This document shows positions 27,394 through 36,257 of a stretch of 64,000 nucleotides of DNA, in pieces. The translations under genes and the position numbers were made by a program. The notes beneath the pieces are model-generated. The model was not told the origin of the DNA. It was given only the letters and a program-made list of their open reading frames with translations, and ran no database searches. Where the stretch lies: NCBI RefSeq assembly GCF_900110815.1, contig NZ_FOIT01000001.1, forward strand, positions 626,307 to 690,306. The letters are read 5' to 3'. Numbering within the stretch: the stretch's first letter is position 1; the number at the start of each line of letters is the position of its first letter. This stretch comes from Aliicoccus persicus (GTDB taxonomy: Bacteria > Bacillota > Bacilli > Staphylococcales > Salinicoccaceae).

Positions 27394-27864
27394 TTGTTTA
27401 CAGCGACAGAGATAAAAAATTATGAGCAGCTACATCAAATGTTCGATGCATTGTCAAAAGATGAACATAATCAGACTTCTATATTAGCAAATGCATCAAG
27501 TTTACTAAACTATTTTTTAAAAGATATTAACTGGGTTGGCTTTTATTTGCATAACAAAGAGACAGATCAACTCGAACTTGGACCATTCCAAGGATTACCT
27601 GCATGCACGACTATTGCGATTGGCAAAGGTGTCTGTGGTTTAGCATATCGTAGCAATGATGTGTTTATCGTTGATGATGTGAATGCATTTCCTGGTCACA
27701 TTGCATGCGATGCAAACAGTAAATCTGAAATCGTCGTTCCTATTTACAAAGATGGTAAGGGCATAGGTGTGCTAGATATCGATTCTCCAATTTATGATCG
27801 ATTCACTGAAGAAGACCGAGTTGGTCTCGTTAAATTTGTCGATATTTTACTTAAACATCTTTAA
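27394..27864 (+). CDS. msrC: Free methionine-R-sulfoxide reductase (GAF domain)
   Basis: Reduces free methionine-R-sulfoxide. It is a 156-residue protein made of one GAF domain. The three family cysteines are present: Cys71 (PACTTI), Cys81 (GKGVCGLAY) and Cys105 (HIACDANSKSEIVVP). The start is a TTG (27394) behind GAGGTGA; no ATG fits. It sits between ezrA and rpsD, the same neighbours as in staphylococci. Confidence 0.93.
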   Translation: MFTATEIKNYEQLHQMFDALSKDEHNQTSILANASSLLNYFLKDINWVGFYLHNKETDQLELGPFQGLPACTTIAIGKGVCGLAYRSNDVFIVDDVNAFPGHIACDANSKSEIVVPIYKDGKGIGVLDIDSPIYDRFTEEDRVGLVKFVDILLKHL

Positions 27865-27876
27865 TCACTTCACACC

Positions 27877-27905
27877 TTGACTTTATAAGGTAAAAAGCTT
27901 ATAAT
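27877..27905 (+). promoter_or_regulatory. Strong rpsD promoter
   Basis: TTGACT (27877-27882) and TATAAT (27900-27905), 17 bases apart. This is among the best sigma-A promoters in the window, fitting a ribosomal protein gene. Confidence 0.85.
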
Positions 27906-27911
27906 TCTATA

Positions 27912-28101
27912 TTGTGTTAATAAACAGAGTAAGTAGCAGTTGATCATTATGAGTGAGTATGTGTTCCCCATATATAAAAAGAGCTGGTGTGCTGCGTAAC
28001 CGAAGCTATAAGGCGAAGGCACTTTAGAACATATACGCTGATAAGTGGTAAACACCTTATGATGTTTGTTTCCATAAAACAAATATTAAGGAGGAGTCAT
28101 T
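27912..28101 (+). ncRNA. Long rpsD leader, probable S4 autoregulatory RNA
   Basis: About 190 bases separate the inferred start from the rpsD ATG. The segment has no gene. It contains structured-looking GC-richer sequence (GAGCTGGTGTGCTGCGTAACC near 27980 and AAGGCGAAGGCAC near 28010) followed by paired-looking AAACACCTTATGATGTTTG and an AGGAGG site. In B. subtilis the monocistronic rpsD gene is controlled by S4 binding to such a leader. Assignment rests on place, length and structure, not on a model search. Confidence 0.6.
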
Positions 28102-28704
28102 ATGGCTCGTTACAGAGGTTCCATTTGGAAAAAATCTCGTCGTTTAGGTATTTCGTTAACAGGTACAGGTAAAGAACTCGAAAGACGTCCTTACGTACCA
28201 GGTGATCATGGTCCAACTCAGCGTAAAAAATTATCTGAGTATGGTTTACAATTACAAGAGAAACAGCGTTTACGTTACATGTATGGTATTAACGAACGTC
28301 AATTCCGTACAATCTATGACCGCGCTGGTAAAATCAAAGGTGTTCACGGTGAAAACTTCATGATCTTACTTGCATCTCGTTTAGATGCAGTTGTTTATGA
28401 ATTAGGTTTAGCAAGAACACGTCGTCAAGCGCGCCAGTTAGTGAACCACGGCCACGTTTTAGTGGACGGTGGACGTGTAGATATTCCGTCTTACACATTA
28501 AAAGCTGGTCAGGTTATCTCACTTCGTGAGAAAAGCCGTAACCTTGATATCGTTAAAGAAGCAATCGAGTATAACAACTATGTGCCTGAGTACTTAACTT
28601 TCGATGAAGATAAGTTAGAAGGTACATTCGTACGTCAACCAGAACGTTCAGAATTATCTGCAGAAATCAACGAACAGTTAATCGTTGAGTACTACTCAAG
28701 ATAA
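28102..28704 (+). CDS. rpsD: 30S ribosomal protein S4
   Basis: Primary 16S rRNA-binding protein of the small subunit. It has 200 residues, the Bacillus/Staphylococcus length. It starts [16 protein letters not shown]; the S4 RNA-binding domain is at about 91-155 ([32 protein letters not shown]). It is the no-cysteine form at the N-terminus, so zinc-free. It is monocistronic, with its own promoter, long leader and a strong terminator. AAGGAGGAG precedes the ATG. Confidence 0.98.
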   Translation: MARYRGSIWKKSRRLGISLTGTGKELERRPYVPGDHGPTQRKKLSEYGLQLQEKQRLRYMYGINERQFRTIYDRAGKIKGVHGENFMILLASRLDAVVYELGLARTRRQARQLVNHGHVLVDGGRVDIPSYTLKAGQVISLREKSRNLDIVKEAIEYNNYVPEYLTFDEDKLEGTFVRQPERSELSAEINEQLIVEYYSR

Positions 28705-28712
28705 TTTGTTAC

Positions 28713-28746
28713 AAAGTCTTGCAGCGCGAATGCTGCAAGACTTTTT
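28713..28746 (+). terminator. rpsD terminator
   Basis: AAAGTCTTGCAGC pairs with GCTGCAAGACTTT around GCGAAT and runs into TTTTT. Confidence 0.9.
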
Positions 28747-28771
28747 CATTAAATAAAAAGGAGTGTAGCTT

Positions 28772-29134
28772 ATGCAATTTGAAGTGTTACTTTTCACGCT
28801 TAGCTTCCTATCCATCTTTGGAATGGGCGCGTTATTTCTTATCTCACTCATTATACTCATCATTTTAGCAATTATGAAAAAGCGCATTAGAGTCGTTGGT
28901 ATACTTACAATCGTATTCTTTGTCTTAACGATCGCAAGTATCGTTGCTGCCTACATCACAGGACCAAGCTTTTCAGTAGACTATGAGAATGAAACGATGT
29001 TGTTTGAGTTCGCGGGTGAAACGTTTGAATTTGATATGAACCAGGATATTCAACAGCAAGTCGACGAATTTTTACTTGAATATGAAGAATCTCTTGAAGA
29101 AGAAAATGCTACACCATCTGATGAGAATAATTAG
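28772..29134 (+). CDS. Small membrane protein, function unknown
   Basis: A 120-residue protein with two hydrophobic segments (about 5-35 and 42-64) joined by a basic loop (MKKRIR), then a soluble acidic tail. The tail (about 66-120) has beta-type pieces (SFSVDYENETMLFEFAGETFEF) and ends in a Glu-rich stretch. AAGGAG lies eleven bases ahead of the ATG. The gene lies between the rpsD terminator and the promoter of the LCP gene. I do not recognise a family. Confidence 0.75.
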   Translation: MQFEVLLFTLSFLSIFGMGALFLISLIILIILAIMKKRIRVVGILTIVFFVLTIASIVAAYITGPSFSVDYENETMLFEFAGETFEFDMNQDIQQQVDEFLLEYEESLEEENATPSDENN

Positions 29135-29152
29135 AATTAGTAATACAATTGT

Positions 29153-29182
29153 TTGAACTCTTGTATAAATGTATTTTATAAT
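29153..29182 (+). promoter_or_regulatory. Predicted promoter of the LCP gene
   Basis: TTGAAC (29153-29158) and TATAAT (29177-29182), 18 bases apart. The leader to the ATG at 29214 is about 25 bases. Confidence 0.7.
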
Positions 29183-29213
29183 GACCTCATGTAAGACTAA
29201 AGGAGAAAGTTAA

Positions 29214-30170
29214 ATGGCTAGAGCTAAAAATAATGCGATGTCACTCGCAATTAAATTGTTCATTGCAATTCTCATTATCGGTTTAATCGTCGTGATTGCA
29301 GCAGGTACATATATATTTTTCCAGCTACAAAATACAGCAGGACAGATGTATGATTCCTCATTTGATTCAATTACGAGTGAATACCGTGATGTAGAAGTAA
29401 ATCTATCTGATGGCGACCCGATTTCTGTTGCTATATTTGGTACAGACAGCGATGCGGACCGTGATCTACAACTCCGTGGTGATCGCTCCGATACAATCAT
29501 TATCGTCACGTTGAATCCTGAAACAGATACAGGCACAATCATGAGTATCCCACGTGATACACAGACAACAATTTCCGGTATCGGTAGTGTGGAAAAAATT
29601 AACCATGCCCACTCGTACGGCGGACCGACGATGGCTCGTGATACAGTTGAAAGTTTCTTAGAAGTACCGATTGACTATTTCGTATCGGTTGATATGGATG
29701 GGTTTATGAATATCGTTGATGAGCTTGGTGGCGTCACCGTGACAAGCCAAGATACATTTAGCATAGAGAACTACAACTTCCAAGCCAACCAAACATATAC
29801 GATGTCTGGTGAAGAAGCACTCATGTATACAAGAGCACGTAAAACTGCAGGATCTGGTGGTGACTTCGGGCGTCAAGCAAGACAACAACAAGTCGTTCAA
29901 GCGATGGGTAATGAAATCGTTGGGTTAAACACAGTGACGAATTTCAATAGTATTCTTGACGTACTTGGTGAAAATGTAATCACAAATGTTAAGTTCTCAG
30001 AAGTTTATGATTTAATATCAAAATATCAAGATGCGGCAAATTCACTTGAGCAAATTGAGCTTGAGGGTGAAGGTGGTATCCAGGGGGATGGACTTTGGTA
30101 CTACAATCCATATGATTCATCTTTAGAAAATGCACGCTCTATTATGAAAGATAATTTGAACTTAAATTAA
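29214..30170 (+). CDS. LytR-CpsA-Psr family glycopolymer transferase
   Basis: LCP enzymes attach teichoic acids or capsule to peptidoglycan. The protein has 318 residues: a short cytoplasmic end, one membrane helix (about 12-34), then the extracellular LCP domain. Conserved parts are FGTDSDAD, RGDRSDTIIIVTLNPETD and SIPRDTQ (the substrate/metal Asp and Arg residues), KINHAHSYGGP, and the late Arg-rich DFGRQARQQQVVQA. It stands alone between a promoter and a strong terminator. Several LCP paralogues are usual in this family of bacteria; I cannot say which this one corresponds to. Confidence 0.93.
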   Translation: MARAKNNAMSLAIKLFIAILIIGLIVVIAAGTYIFFQLQNTAGQMYDSSFDSITSEYRDVEVNLSDGDPISVAIFGTDSDADRDLQLRGDRSDTIIIVTLNPETDTGTIMSIPRDTQTTISGIGSVEKINHAHSYGGPTMARDTVESFLEVPIDYFVSVDMDGFMNIVDELGGVTVTSQDTFSIENYNFQANQTYTMSGEEALMYTRARKTAGSGGDFGRQARQQQVVQAMGNEIVGLNTVTNFNSILDVLGENVITNVKFSEVYDLISKYQDAANSLEQIELEGEGGIQGDGLWYYNPYDSSLENARSIMKDNLNLN

Positions 30171-30173
30171 CCA

Positions 30174-30210
30174 AAAAAAGCTAGAATCCGGCTTGGATTC
30201 TAGCTTTTTT
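30174..30210. terminator. Bidirectional terminator, LCP gene / lipoprotein gene
   Basis: AAAAAAGCTAGAATCC (30174-30189) pairs exactly with GGATTCTAGCTTTTTT (30195-30210). Confidence 0.92.
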
Positions 30211-30219
30211 CTATATAAA

Positions 30220-30603
30220 CTACTCTTCCACTTCTCTGAACTCGATTGCCTCTTTATTACCGATATTAAAGCTGACTCGAATATGTGTCGTTTCCTCAGG
30301 TATGTCAACAACTTTTGGAAATTCGCCGCCGGTAAACAGTTCTGTTTCTATAAATGAAAAATCATTATAGTATGAAATGTAACTTGAACGCGTTACTTCA
30401 TAGGTGTTCGATGGATCAACACGCAATGGGATGGTTGTCATCATATCACTATCATTGACCATGATGCCACGGTAATTGACATACCCACTCTCTATGATCG
30501 TCTCATCATTAATTTCACTTGGCTCACTATTTAAAAATGCAATATCAAGTGTACAACTACTTAGTAATGTACTAAACATAATAATACTAAAAAAAAATTT
30601 CAT
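30220..30603 (-). CDS. Small lipoprotein, function unknown
   Basis: A 127-residue protein with an N-terminal lipoprotein signal (MKFFFSIIMFSTLLSSC, lipidated Cys17). The mature part is short, acidic and beta-rich, with many Thr and Ile residues and no Cys. AAAGGA lies about nine bases ahead of the ATG. It follows the M20 amidohydrolase by 16 bp and may be co-transcribed with it and the GNAT gene. No family recognised. Confidence 0.75.
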   Translation of the reverse strand: MKFFFSIIMFSTLLSSCTLDIAFLNSEPSEINDETIIESGYVNYRGIMVNDSDMMTTIPLRVDPSNTYEVTRSSYISYYNDFSFIETELFTGGEFPKVVDIPEETTHIRVSFNIGNKEAIEFREVEE

Positions 30604-30619
30604 GAACTTTATCCTTTTC

Positions 30620-31825
30620 CTAGTTATTTAGCTGATCAAGTGCACTTATTGTTAATTTTAATAAAATATCGATACCAAATTCAAATGCTTTTTCATTTAC
30701 ATCAAATTTAGGGTGATGTAATGGATACGATGGTTCATCCTCGTCGATACCTAACCAATAGTATACACCTGGATACTCTAATAAAAATTTGCTGAAATCT
30801 TCACCCGCTAAACTTGGCCGAAGTGTAGGAACAGAGGTACTACCATACGATTCCTGAATTACGTTTCTGACGACACTCGCCCACTCTGGATCATTTACTG
30901 TTGCAGGATATCCGGTTTTTATTTCAACATCGACTTCAGCACCATGTGCATCAGAAATTTCATTCGAAATATTCAATAGTCGTGTTTTCATTAACTGACG
31001 TGATGCATCCGATAAAGATCGCATCGATCCTTTTAGTTCTACAACATCCGGTATAACGTTTGGTGCAAATCCACCATTAATCTGTCCAATTGTTATGACT
31101 GCCGGATCAAATGGATCCACATTACGACTCACTATCGATTGAATGGCTGTGATGATTTGATTCGTCACGATGACAGGATCAACTGTCGTATGCGGTTGAG
31201 CCGCATGTCCACCTTTACCTTTGACGGTAATTTTAAAACGATCTGAGTTACCCATTATCGGTCCTGCCATGACGCCAAACTTCCCAAGTTCTAACCCTGG
31301 CCAAACATGTTGTGCGAATATTGCTTCTGGCTTGTACGTATCAAATACGCCCGCCTCTAACATAGGACCCGCTCCACCGATCGGTGCATCTTCCTCACTC
31401 GGTTGAAATACTATGATAACACGACCATTAATTAAATGTTGATGACGCTTCAAAATTTTACACACTGCAAGCATCATCGCAGTATGCGCATCATGACCAC
31501 ATGCATGCATGACACCTACGTGTTTCGACTTATAAGATACATCATTTTGTTCAGTAATCGGCAAGGCATCTATATCAGCTCTTAAAGCAATTGTCGCACC
31601 AGGTAACTCACCTTCAATAATAGCAGTGACACCAGTATCTAGAACAGACTCATAAGGAATTTGATGTGCCTCTAGTACTTCTTTAATATGCAGTGTCGTC
31701 TGGTACTCTTCCCCACTTAACTCTGGATACTGATGTAACAAACGTCTGAATTCAATAGCTGAAGTGATGTCTTCTTGTAAAAAAGTGAAGTTATTCTCAT
31801 CTTTTGTAATAGTGAATCTCTCCAT
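30620..31825 (-). CDS. M20 family amidohydrolase
   Basis: A zinc aminoacylase/hippurate-hydrolase type enzyme of 401 residues. Metal ligands are in HACGHDAHTAM, PSEEDAPIGGAGPM (Glu-Glu) and AQHVWPG; the dimerisation insert starts near GKGGHAAQPHTTVDP. It starts 29 bp inside the upstream GNAT gene, in another frame, with no good ribosome site, so translation is probably coupled. The N-terminal ~28 residues before RRLLHQYPELSGEE are somewhat longer than usual. Substrate unknown; N-acyl amino acids are likely for the family. Confidence 0.9.
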   Translation of the reverse strand: MERFTITKDENNFTFLQEDITSAIEFRRLLHQYPELSGEEYQTTLHIKEVLEAHQIPYESVLDTGVTAIIEGELPGATIALRADIDALPITEQNDVSYKSKHVGVMHACGHDAHTAMMLAVCKILKRHQHLINGRVIIVFQPSEEDAPIGGAGPMLEAGVFDTYKPEAIFAQHVWPGLELGKFGVMAGPIMGNSDRFKITVKGKGGHAAQPHTTVDPVIVTNQIITAIQSIVSRNVDPFDPAVITIGQINGGFAPNVIPDVVELKGSMRSLSDASRQLMKTRLLNISNEISDAHGAEVDVEIKTGYPATVNDPEWASVVRNVIQESYGSTSVPTLRPSLAGEDFSKFLLEYPGVYYWLGIDEDEPSYPLHHPKFDVNEKAFEFGIDILLKLTISALDQLNN

Positions 31826-32423
31826 TCTCTAAACGCGTTCCGATATAATGATGACCGTTTTCAATCATCCAATCGGTATCTTGATATGATACATGTATTG
31901 ACTTTCCAAATTCATATAATGATTCACCGTGTAGGTCTCGCATCATAATATGACGCAGTTTATTGCCATATTTGTATTTTGTTTTTAAGATGCGAAAACC
32001 TAACTTAAATTTATCTTTTAAACTCGGGATATTATTCGGTGAGACAGTCGCTAGTATATATTTTAAATCACTAGATCGTTTTAGATCATCGATTAAATAC
32101 TTCCCCATCTTCGTCTGTAGTTGTTGGCCGCGATATTCTGGATGAACGAGTGACACTTCGGAATAAATTGTTCCTTCCTTATCTATCCCAACATCATCTG
32201 CCAAATGATCATCCATATCATGACTCGGCACAAGGAAGGCACGGAATGCAATGAGGTGTTCACCATCAAAAATACCAACGGCAAATTGACTGTTTAATAA
32301 TATTTTAAATTCATTCACAGATAATGTTTCAAGCAACTCTTTTTTGTCTAAATAACTATAAACTATATTTTGTAATGTGACAACATCTGACAAATACTTC
32401 ACAGTAATGTATTGAATTACCAT
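31797..32423 (-). CDS. GNAT family N-acetyltransferase
   Basis: About 208 residues with the GNAT acetyl-CoA core: YSEVSLVHPEYRGQQLQTKMGKYLIDDL (motif A, R/QxxGxG/A variant) and ILATVSPNNIPSLKDKFKLGFRIL. The start is set at 32423 (MVIQYITVKYLSD) because AAGG lies about ten bases before; the longer frame begins with a TTG that touches the ribosome site. The 3' end overlaps the M20 gene by 29 bp, suggesting a joint function in handling acylated amino acids, but this is inference. Substrate unknown. Confidence 0.82.
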   Translation of the reverse strand: MVIQYITVKYLSDVVTLQNIVYSYLDKKELLETLSVNEFKILLNSQFAVGIFDGEHLIAFRAFLVPSHDMDDHLADDVGIDKEGTIYSEVSLVHPEYRGQQLQTKMGKYLIDDLKRSSDLKYILATVSPNNIPSLKDKFKLGFRILKTKYKYGNKLRHIMMRDLHGESLYEFGKSIHVSYQDTDWMIENGHHYIGTRLENGEIHYYKR

Positions 32424-32514
32424 ATTTTCACACAACCTTCATTGAATTATCATCTCATGTTTACATTCATTATAAAAAGGTATATAGGAGTAGAAGGTGA
32501 GGAGATGATATCTA

Positions 32515-32733
32515 ATGCCGATTTTACTTAAGGTAAGTGACACATCTAATCAAATGATAGATTTTGAAGTGATAGAATCTCATCAATTGGAAAAAGAAAC
32601 TTTAAATAACATCTTCAACATGTATTTTTGTAATGATACATTAGACGATACTAATAAGATTTTAAAATTAATTTACCCCAATCATACTGAAATCTATACA
32701 CAATTCAAAATCAATTATCTCAGAAAGCGCTAA
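32515..32733 (+). CDS. Orphan 72-residue protein
   Basis: A small gene with GAGGAG about ten bases ahead of the ATG and its own strong terminator, so it is likely real. The protein (MPILLKVSDTSNQMIDFEVI start) is soluble, alpha/beta in pattern, has one Cys and ends in basic LRKR. No family recognised. It lies between the divergent GNAT gene and the histidine phosphatase gene. Confidence 0.65.
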   Translation: MPILLKVSDTSNQMIDFEVIESHQLEKETLNNIFNMYFCNDTLDDTNKILKLIYPNHTEIYTQFKINYLRKR

Positions 32734-32760
32734 ATGAACTCCATTTAGCGTATTTTTTTT
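32728..32760 (+). terminator. Terminator of the 72-residue gene
   Basis: CGCTAAATG (32728-32736) pairs exactly with CATTTAGCG (32742-32750), then TATTTTTTTT. Confidence 0.9.
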
Positions 32761-32809
32761 GTATCCATGTTAAAATTATACACGAGAATAGTTGAAAGGG
32801 AATGATTGT

Positions 32810-33409
32810 GTGCAAGTAACATTGGTTAGACACGGTTTAACGGATTATAACTTACATGGTAAAGTCCAAGGGATTTTAGATGTTCCACTCAATAGCATCG
32901 GTTTAGATCAAGCTAAATATGCGAGTGAATTTCTTAAAAATGAAACATTTGATGCGATTTATTCTTCCCCACTTTCACGTGCAGTAAAGACTGCTGAAGC
33001 AATTAATAAACACTTCGATCTTGAAATTCAAACAATTAATGACTTAAAAGAACAAAACTTCTACGATTTTGAAGGTGCTGATATAAAAGAACTCATTCAA
33101 AATTATCCAAATGGAATTGATGAACACATTGAAAGTTTTGAAAGTCTATCAGAACGTGTGAAAGTTGCGCTCGATAAAATATATGAGGAACAAGGACCTG
33201 GCAAACATATCTTGCTGACGGCACATTCACGTACAATTAAAGCAATTTTAAATCACTTTGATAATGCTGTTTGTATTAAAACATCCCCGCTTGAAAACTG
33301 CAGTGTCAGCCGTATTTCATATGATGGAAAAGATGGTAATGTATTAGAGATGAACACATTGACGATGACGAACGAAAAGGAAAATAAAAATCAAGGCATG
33401 GCGCATTAG
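32810..33409 (+). CDS. Histidine phosphatase family protein (phosphoglycerate mutase-like)
   Basis: A 199-residue member of the cofactor-dependent mutase / broad phosphatase superfamily. The catalytic motif LVRHGLTDYN is at the N-terminus, the second part SSPLSRAVKTAEAI follows near residue 55, and the second His is in LLTAHSRTIKAIL. It starts at GTG 32810 behind AAAGGGA; an in-frame TTG six codons upstream is less likely. It is more like the small phosphatases (PhoE/CobC type) than glycolytic Gpm. Substrate unknown. Monocistronic. Confidence 0.88.
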   Translation: MQVTLVRHGLTDYNLHGKVQGILDVPLNSIGLDQAKYASEFLKNETFDAIYSSPLSRAVKTAEAINKHFDLEIQTINDLKEQNFYDFEGADIKELIQNYPNGIDEHIESFESLSERVKVALDKIYEEQGPGKHILLTAHSRTIKAILNHFDNAVCIKTSPLENCSVSRISYDGKDGNVLEMNTLTMTNEKENKNQGMAH

Positions 33410-33410
33410 A

Positions 33411-33448
33411 AAAAGCTTTGAAATCTATTTTTAGATTTCAAAGCTTTT
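33411..33448. terminator. Bidirectional terminator, phosphatase / ABC permease
   Basis: AAAAGCTTTGAAATCT (33411-33426) pairs exactly with AGATTTCAAAGCTTTT (33433-33448) around six bases. Confidence 0.92.
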
Positions 33449-33457
33449 AATTTTAAT

Positions 33458-35401
33458 CTATAAACTTTCTTTAATAATTTTTCTATAGTATAACAATGAC
33501 AACATCCCGAAGATTGAGTATAGGAATGTGTAAATAACGATTACCGTAACTGTCGGTACGATGAGCTCAGTTCCAAATAAGAACCAGCCTGCACGAACAG
33601 CAAAAATGGAGTGTAGTATACCAATAATAAGTGGTATACCGAATGAGAACAACATCTTTAGTGCAACACCACGGAGTAACTCTGACTCTGTAAACCCGAG
33701 CTTTCGTAGTATTGTGAAGTTCCCTTTCTCGTCATCACCTTCTACAATCTGTTTAAAGTACAATATACAGCCAGAAGCAACTAAGAATGCAAGTCCAATG
33801 AAGCCCATGATGAACACTGTAAGACCCATGATCTGCATCATGTAAATGGAATCTTCGATCTTACTCGTATAGCCATACCACACATCTTCATCATCAGAAG
33901 TCATAACTTCTGCTAAGAATGCATGAACGTCCATACTATTGTTCTCAACATCTATACTATTAACCTCTTCTATTGAGAGCACTTTATCGCCCATTTCTGC
34001 AACTAGTTCTTCATACACTTCATCGTCTACAACGACTGTATTTGCACCGAATGCATACATCGGTGGTATAACTGTATCTTCATGACGCTCTATAATTTCA
34101 ATTGTCTTACTGTATTCTCCGTTAGAAAAAGAGAAGAAATCAGATTCAGTCGCGTTCAGTACTTCTTCAATGATATCTGCAGTACCTGTCACAACACCTG
34201 TGTCACCTTCTAAATCATATCCCTCAAGGTGACTATCAGAGACGATATTTACATATGTCATGAAGTTACCAGATTCATTGTTGATTGATTCATTTTCTTG
34301 TTCTGATTCAATAGTCACAAAATCAAACGTGATCCATTCATACCTATATCCTGCATTATCTAATGCTTCACTTATCTTCTCCACTGGTACCTCTCCAGAA
34401 GCATTTAAAGAGTAATCATATGGATGGCTGGATTCCACCATTCGCTCTGCTGAATAGTAAGAGATGTAAGCAAGTGACATTGCCGTTAAACTAATCGCTG
34501 TGATCGTTGTGATTAATGTCAGTAGAAATGCATTTGATTTCATTTTAAACATGATTGTCGATGTTGCAACGACATCGTTGACGTTCACATGGCCATTCTT
34601 TGATTTTCTATAAATATTTAATATGAGGGCAACGGTAAATTTAAAGATAAAATATGCACCAACGATAGTTAGAAACAGAATGATCAGCATGAGTGGGAAT
34701 AGTATAACAGGATATTCGAAACCGATATCATATAAGTTCTCACTTAAAAAGTAACCTGCAACGATCATTACAAATCCAACAATACCTAAAATATACGTGA
34801 GTACATTTGGATGCTTATACTTCGTCTCTGTAATGCCTCCAAGATTCATCAATGTTATCAATTTCGTTTTCTTAATAAAGTATACGTTTTGAATCGTTAA
34901 GATGATAAATATAAAAACAAAGAGTAAAAATGTATACAACAATGATGTTGTACTAAACTGGAAATCTACAACCGATTCAATACCCATCAATCTAAAGAGA
35001 ATCATGTTTAATAGTCTAGAGAACAAAAGACCGACAAGTATCCCCGTAACAACACTGCCAAAATAAATGATGACATTTTCAGTAAATAACATGCGCAATA
35101 TTTTGTTGTCAGTCATACCAATTAATTTATATAGGGCGAATTCTTTATTTCTTCGCTTAATGAACAATGAATTCGCAAACATCGTAAATGTGACAATGAT
35201 GACAAGTATAACAACTGCCCCTGCCAATAAAGCATCGAGTCCACCGTCTTGCTCTCCAACTTGTACTAGTGTCATCTCATTCGTCGCAAGTAAGATGAAT
35301 GAATAGAACAGTGTCACACTGAATATTAAAGAGAGGAAGTATAAGACGTAGCGACTAAAATTTTTAAAAAAGTTTTTTAATATAATTTGATTAAACGTCA
35401 T
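33458..35401 (-). CDS. Bce/Vra-type ABC transporter permease
   Basis: A 647-residue permease of the peptide-antibiotic sensing and detoxification class (BceB, VraG). Ten membrane segments are expected: the first near 18-38, three clusters up to about 300, then a large extracellular domain of about 220 residues (roughly 305-525, rich in Glu/Asp/Ser and Asn), which is the hallmark of this class, then three more segments to the end ([21 protein letters not shown] onward). The FtsX-like fold is visible in the [25 protein letters not shown] part. It overlaps the ATPase gene by 11 bp. Confidence 0.93.
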   Translation of the reverse strand: MTFNQIILKNFFKNFSRYVLYFLSLIFSVTLFYSFILLATNEMTLVQVGEQDGGLDALLAGAVVILVIIVTFTMFANSLFIKRRNKEFALYKLIGMTDNKILRMLFTENVIIYFGSVVTGILVGLLFSRLLNMILFRLMGIESVVDFQFSTTSLLYTFLLFVFIFIILTIQNVYFIKKTKLITLMNLGGITETKYKHPNVLTYILGIVGFVMIVAGYFLSENLYDIGFEYPVILFPLMLIILFLTIVGAYFIFKFTVALILNIYRKSKNGHVNVNDVVATSTIMFKMKSNAFLLTLITTITAISLTAMSLAYISYYSAERMVESSHPYDYSLNASGEVPVEKISEALDNAGYRYEWITFDFVTIESEQENESINNESGNFMTYVNIVSDSHLEGYDLEGDTGVVTGTADIIEEVLNATESDFFSFSNGEYSKTIEIIERHEDTVIPPMYAFGANTVVVDDEVYEELVAEMGDKVLSIEEVNSIDVENNSMDVHAFLAEVMTSDDEDVWYGYTSKIEDSIYMMQIMGLTVFIMGFIGLAFLVASGCILYFKQIVEGDDEKGNFTILRKLGFTESELLRGVALKMLFSFGIPLIIGILHSIFAVRAGWFLFGTELIVPTVTVIVIYTFLYSIFGMLSLLYYRKIIKESL

Positions 35402-36146
35402 GTCTCACACCGCCAAGCACGCGTTGCGTATCTAAAATTTCTCTGTAATACATATCCTGCTTCTTTTCACCACGAACGAGCGTTGAGTACACTTGTCCAT
35501 CCTTCAAGAAAATAATACGGTCTGAATAACTGGCAGCTGTTGGATCATGCGTCACCATCATGATTGTCGCCTGATTTTTCTGCTGTAAGTCTCTTAGCTT
35601 TTGTAACAAGTCCGTAGCACTTTTAGAATCCAATGCACCGGTAGGCTCATCTGCAAAAATCATTTTTGGCTCATGAATAAACGCACGGGCAGCTGAAGTT
35701 CTCTGCTTCTGACCACCTGAAATTTGATATGGGTATTTGTTTACAGATTCTTCAATACCTAACTCCTTAACTAAAGTATCTACCAGTGTATTCGTCTCAT
35801 TTTTTGACACGTCACGAATTGACATCGGCAACAATATGTTTTCTTTCACTGTCAAAGTATCGAGTAAGTTGTACTCTTGGAAGATAAAACCGAGATCATT
35901 TTTTCTAAACTCTGATAATTGACGATTACTTAGCTGCTCGATATTTTGGTTATCAATAATAATCTCACCACTTGACGGTTGATCGATTGAACTGAGTACA
36001 TTTAGTAATGTTGTTTTCCCTGAACCAGATGCACCCATAATTGAAACGAACTCGCCCGCTTCAATCTTTAAATCAATGCCTTTTAACACTTCCGTTTTGT
36101 TCTGACGCGTACCATATGTCTTAACTATATTTTTTGCTGTTAGCAT
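35391..36146 (-). CDS. Bce/Vra-type ABC transporter ATPase
   Basis: A 251-residue ATPase. Walker A is [14 protein letters not shown], the Q-loop [15 protein letters not shown], the signature [20 protein letters not shown], Walker [14 protein letters not shown] and the switch [10 protein letters not shown] start at 36146 ([12 protein letters not shown]) because GGAG lies nine bases ahead; the five codons before it contain the ribosome site. The permease gene overlaps its 3' end. The dyad and -10 upstream suggest its own regulated promoter, separate from the sensor operon. Confidence 0.94.
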   Translation of the reverse strand: MLTAKNIVKTYGTRQNKTEVLKGIDLKIEAGEFVSIMGASGSGKTTLLNVLSSIDQPSSGEIIIDNQNIEQLSNRQLSEFRKNDLGFIFQEYNLLDTLTVKENILLPMSIRDVSKNETNTLVDTLVKELGIEESVNKYPYQISGGQKQRTSAARAFIHEPKMIFADEPTGALDSKSATDLLQKLRDLQQKNQATIMMVTHDPTAASYSDRIIFLKDGQVYSTLVRGEKKQDMYYREILDTQRVLGGVRHDV

Positions 36147-36177
36147 TCGAGTCATCTCCATTTTTATGATTAACTTA

Positions 36178-36183
36178 AGTATA
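36178..36183 (-). promoter_or_regulatory. -10 element of the ABC transporter promoter
   Basis: TATACT on the minus strand. The hexamer 17 bases upstream is ACGCGA, far from a -35 consensus, as expected for a promoter that needs an activator. The inferred start near 36171 leaves about 25 bases of leader. Confidence 0.5.
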
Positions 36184-36229
36184 GTACGTCTTTAAAACGT
36201 TCGCGTTTGATTCATATTACAAAGAAAAA

Positions 36230-36257
36230 AACGATATGACATTTGTGTCACATCGTT
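36230..36257 (-). terminator. Terminator at the histidine kinase stop
   Basis: On the minus strand AACGATGTGACA pairs with TGTCATATCGTT (one mismatch) around CAAA and is followed by TTTTTTC. It overlaps the kinase stop codon and contains the dyad listed next. Confidence 0.75.
36237..36250. promoter_or_regulatory. TGACA-N4-TGTCA dyad, candidate response regulator operator
   Basis: A perfect 5-4-5 inverted repeat. It fits the TnACA-N4-TGTnA motif reported for BceR-type regulators and the ACA-N4-TGT core of the GraR site in S. aureus. It is centred about 72 bases upstream of the inferred start of the ABC transporter promoter. The same bases form the stem of the kinase terminator, so the dyad alone does not prove an operator. 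Confidence 0.5.
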
